Part shown: positions 1 through 12,500 of the stretch, in pieces
Position numbering within the stretch: position 1 is the stretch's first letter
Layout of the letters: every line of letters begins with the position of its first letter
Assembly: GCA_019648995.1 (NCBI GenBank)
Contig: BLXT01004931.1
Location: 248,073 to 276,633, forward strand
Source of the DNA: Plakobranchus ocellatus
Lineage: Eukaryota; Mollusca; Gastropoda; Plakobranchidae
DNA: 28,561 bases
Direction: 5' to 3'
Made by a program: the position numbers and the translations under genes
Notes under the pieces: generated by a model
The model's database searches: none
The model's input: the letters and a program-made list of their open reading frames with translations, nothing else
Told to the model about the DNA's origin: nothing

Positions 1-268
1 CCAGGAAGTTTACTCACACAGTCATACATATACACGAACACAGAGAGAGAGTGAGAGCGAGAAGGAGAGAGAAAGAGAGGGGCAATGCCCTCGACCTTTG
101 ACTTGAAATCATCAAAAACAAATTTTTTTCAACAAACAATTTAAATTACATGTACCAACAAAATTAGCCATAAAGCCTGCAGAGGGTTTTATAGCTCTTA
201 TATTAAAAAAAAAAACCTTACATCTCTTCCGCTCTAAGTCTGTTCACTGTGGCGAAAAATTTACTTAC
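1..268. repeat. Intron within the kinase region with GA-rich tract
   Basis: The sequence after the kinase N-lobe donor is intron. It holds an imperfect GA-rich low-complexity tract at about 41-82 and A/T runs. The next kinase exon is not in the window. Confidence 0.7.
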
Positions 269-472
269 AACTCTAAAATGAGCACCATCTCGTATTTGTC
301 CTCGAAAGCATCATGCAGGTTGATGAGTTTTGGGTGATGGAGCTGGTTCATGATGGAGATTTCATTTTTCACGGTGTACTTGTCCAGGGGGTAGGGCGTG
401 TTGATGAATTTCGCCACAAACACACGTTTTGTAGCTTTCTCAATGCACCGGTGCACTACACCAAAGGCACCG
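269..472 (-). CDS. twitchin: Exon 38: Ser/Thr kinase N-lobe (twitchin kinase)
   Basis: Encodes the ATP-binding lobe of a titin/twitchin/MLCK-like kinase: glycine loop GAFGVVHRC, the ATP-anchoring lysine in VFVAKFI, helix C with its glutamate in KNEISIMNQLHHPKL, and strands 4-5 through YEMVLILE. It ends phase 2 in the hinge region before GTAAGT. The catalytic loop, activation segment and autoinhibitory tail are outside the window, so activity cannot be judged. The ATP lysine and helix-C glutamate are intact. Confidence 0.95.
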
Positions 473-3400
473 CTGTAGAGAGGAGTAATGGAGAAAACTA
501 AATCGTAGGTAGATTTTTTTTGGTGTGTAGGTGAAAAGGTGGATTACGTGAATGATGCGAATGTTAGTTGATTTTATGGTACAAATCATTATAATGTTGA
601 TTTGTGCTTTGTAGAAGAATTTCCATACATTATGTTTTATTCTAAATAATTTCAAGAATAGACATTAATTTTGTTTAATCTACAATGTGAAGGAAGGTAA
701 GTGGAAATCATAAAGTTTTGAAAAGACTGTAAAAAAATCCATGAAAACTTTTTACACAAATTCTGGCAGGAATGCCCTATGAAATTGGCACATGAAAACT
801 TTGCAAGGGTAAGGGAAAATGGTTATTAAAACCTTTAAAGCAATAATAAACAAGCATCACCTGCCAAGCTCCTCCAGAATATCATAGTAGTCATACACAC
901 TTCCTTGCTTGACCTCCACTGGCTGAGGGTGATACTTCTTCCAGATATCCTCGTCTGGTAAAAATATAGCAATCCTTATATAAAATTGGAGTTATAAACA
1001 CCAAATCTAGTTAGTATAAAAACCTGCAATTTTGTATCAAATCATGTGCAAAAAAACAGCATTGAAGCTTTTACCTTAGTCATGAATTTCTTTTAAAATT
1101 TTAAAAGTACGTTTTGAAGCAATAGCTGAAAAAGGGTTTGACATTTTAAAAGATTTTTAACCTTATTTATGTGTAAGGCAAACTAAGTGAATCTGTAACA
1201 AATCACATTTTGAACTTTTATGAGTGAGCTGAATAATTTTGTCATTAAATTTTATTGAAGAAAAAAAATCTCTCTCTCTCTCTCAATTTGTCAGAAGTTA
1301 TGCAACTTTTGAGTTGTACTTTTAGTACAACTTGAATCAATAACAATTTTTATAGGCATTACTGCAAAAGTATCCACCATGACTTATGGTTGATTACCTT
1401 TTACCATAATTACATCTGAAAACATGTTTCTCTCCCCTAGAGAGCTAATAAGAATCAATCCTTGCATTCAATATGCAATAGCCTGAATGAATTTTAAAAT
1501 TTCTCGTAGGCGATCTTAATAACTACATCGCAGCACGTCTTGCATAATTTTTTCAAGAGCAATAACAATTAAGTAACTCTAAAAATGCCTCTTGGCACAC
1601 CCTTGTTTTAAATAAAAAGAGAACAGTGCTGAAAGTTACTCACAAAATTTGTCATAGTCATTGATCTTAGGCCCATCATATTTGCCTCTGATCTTGCGAC
1701 CAAACTCATCTGCGAACAAAAAGAGAGAGCAAGAATAAAAATGCTCATGGCTACTTCAACTTCAACTTTATCAACAGGATTCTTTTTTTCTTAAGGCTAA
1801 CAAAGAATTCACACCTTTAAAAATTCCCATCATATCTGAAACATTGAGTATATATAGATATTTTAGTTATCCTTGAACGTAACAAAGATGAGCGTGTAGA
1901 TCAAAGAAATGAAATTAATTTAAGTTTGATTTTGCTATAATTTAAAAGACATTTGATGACTTCCAAATATATGAATCCTTCAAGAAAACAATTGAACAAA
2001 TACATTTTGCTGGCTTAATACAATGTTGAGTGTACAGTTCTGGATTGATTTTTAACTGATTGCTACCAACAAACTGTGGATTTTTTTTTACACCCTATAC
2101 AACTCAGATCTGCATTTTAAAGTTTGTGGGGTTTTTTTTTTTTGCAGAATCTGTGGATATTTTTAACGCAATATACACCTTTAGATAAGCATTTGAGGTT
2201 GTTCTGCGCATTTGCCAATTTTTAACATACTTTGTACAACACTAATGGGCAGCTTCACACAATCTGTAGATTGCTTTCAAAACACGTATGCTTTACCTTC
2301 CAGTTGCTTCTTCTTGCGGCTGGCCTCAGGCTCCTCCGTCTTAACAGGGGCTGTGGGCTCACAAGGTTCACTGCGGCCATAAAAGTTGTCAGCAAAGACT
2401 CGGAAGCAGTACTCCTTGTTGGGAGACAGACCAGTGACATTGTGGAAAGCAAATCTGGATACATAAAAAGATTAGAGATTTTAGTGGAGAAGGGGATGAA
2501 ATAAGAAGACAGAGTTTTAGTATTGAAAGATAAACATTTAATGAGCATAGTGTATGGATGCCATTACCTGTTTGAAAGTACAGATTACTATTTAAAAATA
2601 TAGACTCTTGTCATAAAGGACATCATAGTTAGATGCACTGGTTCAAAATGAAAGTGCTGATTTTAAAAAAAAATACAAATTACAATGAAATCTATTTCTT
2701 TTAATCTTCATAACTTTTATCACAGCTACCAAAATTACTGTCATCAGTTGTGACAAAATCACTGTTAAAATTTTTTCATCATCATCAACATACGTAGCAC
2801 TATTATCTATCAGCATTATCATGATCATCATTATGATTATAAATTATTGCCGTCATTGTCATCAGTAGACAGCACAAATAACATGGAGCTGCGATGTTTA
2901 TCAAAAGGGAAGACCATACCGCTTTCATTACAGTCTTAATGTCAACATCTTATTTTGTATCACAGGCATCCCAACCTTGTTGAGGCTACTCTGATCCATT
3001 TATCACTAGGCGGCTCGTTCCTCTCGATTACATATTCAGTGATGAAGCTGCCACCATCATTGAGAGGAGGTTTCCATGACAACACAACGCTGTCGTCACG
3101 GATGTTCTCAACCACTGGGAAACGTGGTGGGTCAGGGCGATCTGCAGTGAAGAGAGAAAGATGAGATTTAAGCCAAAGACAAAAACCACGAGAACAATTC
3201 GTTTGAAGTTTTGTAGCTCCTGCCCGATGGATTTATGAGCCCCCTTAAAAAAGTAATGCCTGAATCTCTAAACAATATGTCAGTAACATCATTTTTTAAA
3301 TATTTCAATAGCATTCTTGGACCTTTTGCAATTATCCAAAGGAGCATGGTATGATGATGCTAGTTAAGTTCATAACTTTTCGACTGATCAAACTGCCCAC

Positions 3401-6400
3401 TACTGCTGCTACGTTCAAATAACATGCTGAAGTGCTAAATGCTTCAAACAAAAAAGAAGAAAAACAGCGCAAGAAAAATCAATGAGACTAGCATAGAGTC
3501 ACACATATAATTATGATGTTTACTTTTTCAAAATATTAACTGGTTCATGACAACATGTATGATGGGTGAATGTAGTGGGGCTTTAAACAAATAGTTGAAA
3601 TATAACGATGATGTAACAAGCAATCAAAGATTTTAAAATACTGGATGTTAAAACTTACCATTGACCTGTACTTTGAGAACTGCCGAGTCACTTCCCAGAT
3701 CATTCTCTAACTGCAATCTGTAAGGACCATCATCCAGCTTACTGGCATCTTTGATGGTTAGGATGGCATGCCGCTCTGTTACCTCAGAGTTAAACCTAGG
3801 TCAAAGGTCAAATAGCCATGATAATAAACCTACATCTATCATGAATTAAAAGCATGTTTTAACATGTTGTTTTAGTCTACTCTTAGTAATAAAGAGATAA
3901 TGTTGTCATATTGTGACAATAGTCGTGTAGTGAAGTCTAGAAAAGTTCCTTGTGGCAATGTGTAGTTAAATATGATCCTATTTTCATATTTCAAGAGCGC
4001 ACAATCCATCAATAATGATTATATGTCTTATCTATGGTATAAATAGAAGACTGTCTTACCATTTCAATTTTTACTGGGGTTCTAAACTGCCTGGCACATG
4101 TCATAGAATGAAATCTTTTTTTGTATACAAAACACAAATCGACGCACCGTAAGATGATTGTATGACTCAAATAGAACGTGAATCACAAAATTATATTATT
4201 CTGTAATAAAAAAAATGGTAGAACTGATTGAAATCATTTATAGATATGATTCCCAAACACCAACCTCTTGACCCCACTAAGGTCCTGTCCATCTCGGATC
4301 CATTTGATTGTCGGCTTAGGGTTGCCAGTAAACGGTATCTTCAGAGTCACTGTCTCACCCTTCTCAAATGTACAAACATCGCGGAAACGAGGAGGTACGT
4401 TGATCTTTGGCGGTGCTATGCAAAGAAAGAAAAATAAAAAGAAGGTAGACTTGAGGATTCTATTATATGCCTGGTTATGAAATCATATCTTTGAAAGACT
4501 GAGACCCCTCTTTTCTTTTCTCGTTTTCTTTTCAAAACGCAATCAAATTACTTTTTAATATTTCAATTTCTGATGGGGGGGTGTTGGTAAGAATTGTAAT
4601 AGTCTGTCGCATGATAAACTCCATTAAAACATAGAATGGAATGTGCACTTACATCGAATCTCCAGCTGACATCTAGATACACGGCTGCCACCTTTGTTAC
4701 TCGCCCTTACAGAGTACTCGTCAGCATCCTCACCATACACATCCTTCACAATGAGGATCTGTGTATCTCCCTCAGACTTAATCTCGAACTTGTCATTGTC
4801 GAAAATCTCGCGGCTCCCCTTGTACCTGAAAGGTGGAAGTTGATGTGTTATCAGTCTATGAATAGCTAAAGGTAGATCGATAAGTAGTTGAAATTACTTC
4901 AAAATTTGACCACAGTAAGGACAATAGAATTGCTAGATGATCTATTTTTTAATCAGTGCAATGGTATAAATTGTATTTGTTTTAGTTTGCATTATTGTCT
5001 CTATCAGTGTTCATGAATTTTTCCATTTATTTGCACAAAAAATGTCGATTGACTTATTTTATTCCTTAATGATTGCCATGTCTCTGAACAGTCTTCCTTT
5101 AGTGTCTGCAATTTATGACTTAACCTGTATTTCTCTATCTTCATGCATATTTAAGGCTGCAGAAAAAGGTTTCATAATAAAGTCTGTATGCCTATGATCA
5201 TGTATGTGCTATGTGCATATATTTCAGAAGCACAAGTGCTCTATCTACTTCGCAGGCTCTCAACTTGTCTTATCACCTAGCATTTTCCTTTACATCAGCA
5301 CAGTCTGGCCATTCTTAAGAATGTGTTTTGTTTCTCTGCTCCTGCCTTGTGACTTGATCAGCCACTATATTTTTTTACATCGGTTAATTTTGTGCATATG
5401 TCAAGTAATGGATCTCATTCATACCACTGAATATCAGGCTTGGGGTTTCCGGTGACTGTACACTCAAACCGTGCAGATTTGCCCTCCACAGCTTGTACTT
5501 TCTTCAGACCACAGGTAAATTCTGGAAGCTCGGCAGCTGAGAATGTGCAAATAGTGAAGGAGTGATATTTATATCAAAACAATACCTTTGAAATTGATAG
5601 AAAAATTCAGAAAAGTCGGATGCACTTGCGAAACAACGACAACTTTCTTATTCATGATGAATTCATCATACCATATTGAATAATTTTACATAAGTTAAAA
5701 AAACAAATATTTGAAGTATTTAGAAAAGATTAAATTTGTAAGCAGATACCCTGATTGATGCTGATCCCAGGTAAATATTATGGCAGTAGGTTTACATGAT
5801 TGAAAAATTTCTGAACAAATAACTTTGAAAGTATGACACTCAATCAGGATATTTTTGAAGCACTTTCAATACAAAAAAAATTTCATATTCGCTCATAAGT
5901 GAATGCAGGTTTTGCTGCCTCTTTAACATGAAATTAACATCAGCATTTTGTGAAACAGTGAATAGGTAGAGATAAATCCAAGGAAGAAAAAAAATTAAGA
6001 AAAATAATTAGAAATGATAGATGAAGAGATTGAGTGAAATGGAAGGCACAGTGGCATAGTTTTGTAGATGGCCTAATTTGAATTTCTTAGGACTGACTTA
6101 AATGAGTCCTATGTTACATAATATATATTTTTGAGGTTTAAAAAAAAAAAAGTTTGTTTTAACTTTTTTTTCAAAGCTTTTATAACAGTTCTTTATGCAT
6201 ATATCATGGCACAGAATCAAGATATGTACCTAGTTTTCACAATACAAAGCCCACAAACTTCAGTTACAGGCTATTGTTATGGTTAATATTTATTAAAAAT
6301 ATAACTTGTGACCTGCTTAGACAGGTCTGAAGGCAAAAAAAGAAGCTCACCATTAGGATCCTTTATTTTCACAGCTCTTGAGGCAGAACTGGGTTTGCTC

Positions 6401-9400
6401 AGGCCTGACTCGTTCTGGGCAAACACCCTGAACTCGTACTGCCTGTCCTCAATCAGATTGGGGATGTTGATCATGTTGGTGATGCATAGTTGGTTGTTGA
6501 CCCTGGTCCAGTTGTCAGACCCAGCCTCACGTTTCTCCACCCAGTAGCCCTGGATTTTCCCACCGCCATCAGAGCGAGGTTTGTCCCACGTCAGGCTGGC
6601 GAAATCCCCACCGACCTCTGTCACATCCGGCACCCCAGGTGCATCTGGGGCATCTGAGAGAGATTTGAGAAATAAATGAGAATGCAAAAAGTTTAATGAA
6701 TTGCTAATATCAGGATTAAAAATTCAGAATCATGGATTGATTACTGATTTTCTCCCTGATTATCAAGAATACAGTAAATGAAGAAAAAAAAATTGTACCT
6801 GTGCAGTTTGTCAGAACTGCAAAGCTCCAGGTAAGACATAAATAATGAGGTAAACTTCAGGGCAATTGTATCAGCACTATGTATTTGCAATAAGCTAAGT
6901 CTCATAAATAAGATAAAGATGTAAGTTCAAATGGATTTTTGAGTAACATTGACAAGTTTGGAATAAATAAGCGATTACAAAAATTTAAAAGCAGAAAGAA
7001 GACATAGAAAAAATAATATCAGGAATATGCATAACTAGAGAGAAAGAATCGGAACATAATACATTTAAAGACAGGCCAACGAAACCATAGGCATGCACAT
7101 AGCGATAAAGATCTATAGTGTGAATATACACTGCGTTGATGAATCAATATTGGTTTAAAAAAAATAGGGAAATGAGAATGAATTGGTTAAAAGATGACAC
7201 TTATAAAAAAATATACAGGGCTACTATACTATAAAAAGATTATAAAGCACCATATAAAAAACAGTGGATGGGAAAAAAAAGATCTTACACCATAGGCATC
7301 GAACTAGAGTTGTAGTAACCTACCGAAAGGCATTTTGGCTACAATGGGGCTCTCTGCTGTGAGGAAATCTCCACTGCCATTCTCTGTCACTGCAGCCACA
7401 CGGAACAAGTACTGGCTGTTCTCATACAGGCCCTGCACATCAATACTGGTATCCTGAAAAAAAAAAAGATTAAACAGACATTAGATGTAAAAGTAGGAAC
7501 TATTTTGGAATAAGTAAATGCTTATGATTACAATTAATTGACACTTTGTTAAGTTGTTTGAATTTAGAGATAATTAAAACAAAACAAACAAGCAAACAAA
7601 CAAAAACAACAAACAATTAACAGCCCTCTCCCCCTCTCCCCCTCCCCCAACACACACACACACTTTTCTAACCAACAATCGCAAAAAAGGGTGATATTTC
7701 ATGCTTGCAAGTATTTATTCAACGTTTTTCTTGTATACACTTTTAAACACAGCTCTAGTTTAATTTGAAAGGATTAGGAATAATATCGTAGTCCTTGCTA
7801 CCATGTAAATTGTAACTTTTTTTTAATTGAATATTAAGCTGAAGAGACTAAAAAAAAGAACAAAAAAAAACAAAACAAAAAACAATACAAAAACAACAAT
7901 AACAACCACAAACAGTATGAATGAAAAGAAAAATTAAGAAGAGAAACAGAAGCAAGGGCAGCAGAGGCTTGATAAATGTAACAACAACAATAACGAATAA
8001 CAAGACAAGTTCAAATGAGACAAAAGTCATATTCTAAATATTTGGTAAGGCCAATTTTAATAATAACATGCTTTGTAATTGTGGAAACTAAATATACATG
8101 TTGGCAGTTTGTGCTACGGTAGTGGGGCTTAAGATTTTCTTTTTCAGAAGAAGTGAAAAGAAGGGAACAAAATAAAATACTTTTCTTTCAAAAGTGTTAC
8201 AAGGGACTCATTTAGACTTAGGCTCAAGACAATTAAAACTTTAAAAACAATCTCAAAACCTTGCCAGTGGTCAGACTGACCTTGCAGTGTGAGGAGATGG
8301 TGACCCAGTAAGGCTTGCCAACCTCCTGACGTTCCACGAGGTAACTTGTGATACGGCCTCCTCCATCATCCTTGGGCGGCTTCCAGGCCAGGCGACAGGT
8401 GTTCTTGGTGATGTCAGACACTGCCAGGGGACCGGTGGGTGCACCAGGAGGACCTTGGATAACAGACAGAAGGAGATTGTGAGTATTGCAGGCAGATGGG
8501 TAATATGTTGTGGTATGGCGAAGAGTTATCTTTTTGAGTTGAAGAGAAGAATTTCGTGATGTACTTTTTATAAAAAGATACTTGCGACTAAATATTTGTA
8601 GGTTTTTCTAGTCTTTTGCACACCATATGCTCAACAAATAAACACACTCTTCTCCGAGCAAGAGTTGTCTGTTTATCAGAAAAACTGATTTCCAAATCAA
8701 TAGAGATATAAATTATTTGCCCTAAATTTGTGTAATCGATAAAGACCATGTTTGATACATAAATAAAAATTTAAAACACTGCTTCAGACATTTAAGAAAA
8801 ATATGAGAAAATTAAAGTATTTATGGTCCAGAAATAAAGATTTTTAAAAATGCTATATACATTAAAAAAAAAATAAATGACAGAATTAGGACACTTTACT
8901 AAATCAGAAAGGCATCCCTTCAAAAGTCATACTAAAAATGAGAGATATTTGAAGAATAATGTACACAAAACATTTCCCATCAAAAAAACCAAAAAAAAAC
9001 TTAACTCAATCACTGGTGGTCACTCAACATGTGGATCTAAACGCTTAATGAAAAGAAATGGAAGGGCAATTCCACATCTGGTAATACAAAATATTTGTAG
9101 TATTAACCAGCTTTTGATCCCTAGTGAATGAGAATGGCCACAGACTGAATCATTGCTTTGCACCTCTTTTATGCTGCTTTAAATCCAGTGACATTGCCAA
9201 TCGGCAGAAAGTTTGAAATTTTGAAGGAGAAAGGGCCTCAGCATTGATAGATACTTACTGACAACTTTGAGGTTGAATGGGGCTGAAGCAGTACCACTGT
9301 CATTGCTGACCTCAATTGTATACTTGCCAGTATCATCTCTCTCAGTTTCTAGAACATTCCATGAAAATAACAAAAAATGATAGGGATATAAAAAAAGAGA

Positions 9401-9417
9401 AAGGTGGAGAGAGAGGG

Positions 9418-9504
<87 letters not shown>

Positions 9505-12500
9505 CAGACAGACAGAGAAAGTAAAGCTTTATTATGTGAATAAAAAAAAAAAAACAAACTGCAACACATATAATTTAAACTCTAAAAAACCATCCTAAAA
9601 TTATTTCAAAAATATACTAATGGCACAATTGCTTTGACTAAAAGTGACAGGCAGTGCAAAATAAAAAAAATGAAACTTCTCTTTAGTTATCTTAACTATT
9701 ATATGATTATTCGGTATGAGTTTTGCAAAAACTATCTAAAGGCCCATGTATATTTTTTGCTAAAAGTACTTATTCCATTTTTTCACACCAAAATGATAAT
9801 TGGTTCTGATCCTCCACAATCAAACTTTCACAAGGAAACTTTGACACAGTTAAAGAATACATAAACTTATTCAAACCAAATCAAGCAGCACAGAGTATAT
9901 ATAAAAACACTTTACCCCCTAGGCTTTTTTAGTAAAAAAAATATTTTTGAATAAGTTTTAACTTGTGATTGTATTCTTTTACTGCATTACTTATGTTTCC
10001 TTCAACCATCAGGGCATCTTCATCTTGAAAGTTATTTATTTGTTTCTGGGAGTAGGCTATGATATTCGTAGTTTTTTTTTTTTTCGTTTCTGCAAAGAAA
10101 CTTTATAAATGCTTCATATGTGAGCAAAAATTGTAGGAATAAAATATTCCTTACCTTTGATAACAAATGTTACGAAATCATCGAAAGGCGAAATCTTGAT
10201 GCGATTACTCTCTTTAACTTCCTTGCCGTCTTTCTTGACCTTGATGTCAAACGGCCCAGTGCCACTGAAAGGTAGCTTAACCTTGAACTGATCTCCAGCG
10301 TCGACTTTTTGGTCTCTCAATTCTTTTTCCAGTCTTGGTGGGGCTATGAAGAATGTGGTAATAATTACTTTTCCACACAATGCATAACAATTTTTACAAA
10401 TATTTTTCTTGAAAATTAAGAGATAAAACGATAAAGCCTTTTGAGTTATCCTTGGGATAAACTTCAGTATAAAGTTATATGATACATACATTTTTAGGTT
10501 AAAGTTCTGTTTCAGTGATGCTTTCATAGATTTATGGGATGAATTTCTTAAAAAAAAATAATAATACAGTAAATACTCACAAAGGACAGTTTGTCTCAGA
10601 CTAGATGGTACATATTCATATAAGTCTGTTTGTCCTAAAATGTACAGCAACCACTCAGAGCACAGAATGTCTTAGTAGATATAACAGTAAACACATACAC
10701 ACACAACAGTTTGCCTTAGATTGCACAGCAACTACTCACAGAGGACAGTGAGATTAGCCTTGCATGACTCTCGACCCAGTGGATTTCTGATCTCGCAGCT
10801 GATCTCTCCAGCATCAGCTGCATTCACATCGCTGATGGTCAGTGTATGGGTGTCTCCATCCACCTTGACTCGATGCCGTCCACCAGTACCAATTTCAAGA
10901 CCATTCTTAAACCTGGGCAAAAAGAAACAACAACATAAAAATTCTAATGCAATATTATTTTGCATTTCTTCCACCTTTTATTTCTTTGCTTCTGTTAAAA
11001 AAAATGATGCTTTATCACCTTGAATTGATAAAAAATCGAAATTCAGTAGTGGGAAAAGACAAGTTTAGCTAAGAAATTCACTCCTTGATTCTTTACTAAT
11101 AATGTAGATAGATTATTATACAATTATTATATGAAAGGAAAACAGATGAGCATTGGTCAACTAGTGACCAAGACTTATCAATCTTTCAACTACAAAAAAA
11201 GAGTACAGAAAAAAAAAGCATAACTGAATATCATTTCTTTTAAGCACAGCACAACAATATCAGTCTCATTAGGACTAATATTGAAACTTATTCATTATTA
11301 AACCATGATTTTAGGCTATTCAAATTTTTCTGGCACGAAGTATGTTGCCTGGGGACAATATGCTCTATTTCAAAATGAGATTTAAGCGTAAGTGTGAAAT
11401 TGCATTGACTGCTGCCACTTACCACTGAACTTTAGGGGCTGGTGAACCCTCTACCTTTATGCTGAAAGATGCTTCTTTGCCCAGAGCTGCCTTTGTGTTA
11501 CCGAATTTCTCTGCAAAGTCTGGTGCATGACCATCTAATCAAAAGAAAAAAAGGACCAAGAAAAATAAAATAAATTTTGAATTTATCTTTAAATGAATTT
11601 GCTTATAAAAAAACCAACCAAACAAACAAAAAATTAAAGTTTATTTTTTTATTGTCTACCACAATATCTATATGATCGGAGCTAGAGACATAATATGAGG
11701 CCATACAGATATTCAAAGACAAAAGCAAGTTAATATTTTTTGTGAAACAAACATATATTAAGTGCAGGATACCATACCCAACTTCATCTGCAAACAACTG
11801 CATGACAAAACAGCAACAACAACAAATATAGAATAAAATTAGTCTTGGATACCAGGTTAATAAAATTGCATATTCCCTAAACTGATGTCATTATTGTTAT
11901 AACAGAAACAAGTGTGAAAAAAAAAGTAGTACTGCTCTACAGTGTCATATATATTGATACCAAAGATTCTATGACTGTGTAAATATATTTGAGAAAAATG
12001 TGACCAAGACCAAATTGGTAATACAGAGATAACACTAAAACTTATAATTTATAGATTAATGCTCGCCCCAAAGGTTGAGGAAAAAACAAATTTCTATCAA
12101 GAGACTTAGTCATCCCATTGTCATATATAGTTTCTGTGATAGATTATAACATCCTAGCTAATCAACCAGTCCTATTCTTGATTTTGATATCCCTTGTTAT
12201 GAGTTTTATTATATGGTTTCTGTGACATGTAAACGTCATAACATCCTGGCTAACCCACCGATCTTTTCCTTGATTTTAATGGGAGCACAAGGCAAGCTGA
12301 ACTCGCCAGTGCCAGCAGCATTGACCGCTGCAATGCGGAACTCGCACTCTGAGTTCTCGTTCAGGCCAGACACAGTGAAATGGTTGTCGGTCACCGGAAA
12401 CTCATTGGCTTTTGACCACAAGGACATTCCTTTCTCCCGCTTCTCGACAATGTAGCCTGTGGAGAAAGAGAGAGAAAGAAAGAGAGGGAGAGCACAGTGA

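Noticed and set aside
12..80. GTGAGT-like donor (minus strand) at 12-17 as a possible further kinase exon
   Set aside because: The sequence before it is a GA/CT low-complexity tract with no kinase C-lobe motifs.
5204..5455. Plus-strand hydrophobic 83-codon open frame
   Set aside because: It overlaps exon 30 in antisense, and has no initiation context, partner exons or recognisable family.
9316..9543. Plus-strand open frame with repeating Ile-Tyr and Arg-Glu
   Set aside because: It is only the translation of the TA/GA compound microsatellite.
10114..10650. 178-codon minus-strand open frame that looks like an independent small gene
   Set aside because: Its C-terminal part is exon 25; the N-terminal part reads intron, including the duplicated exon 24 end.
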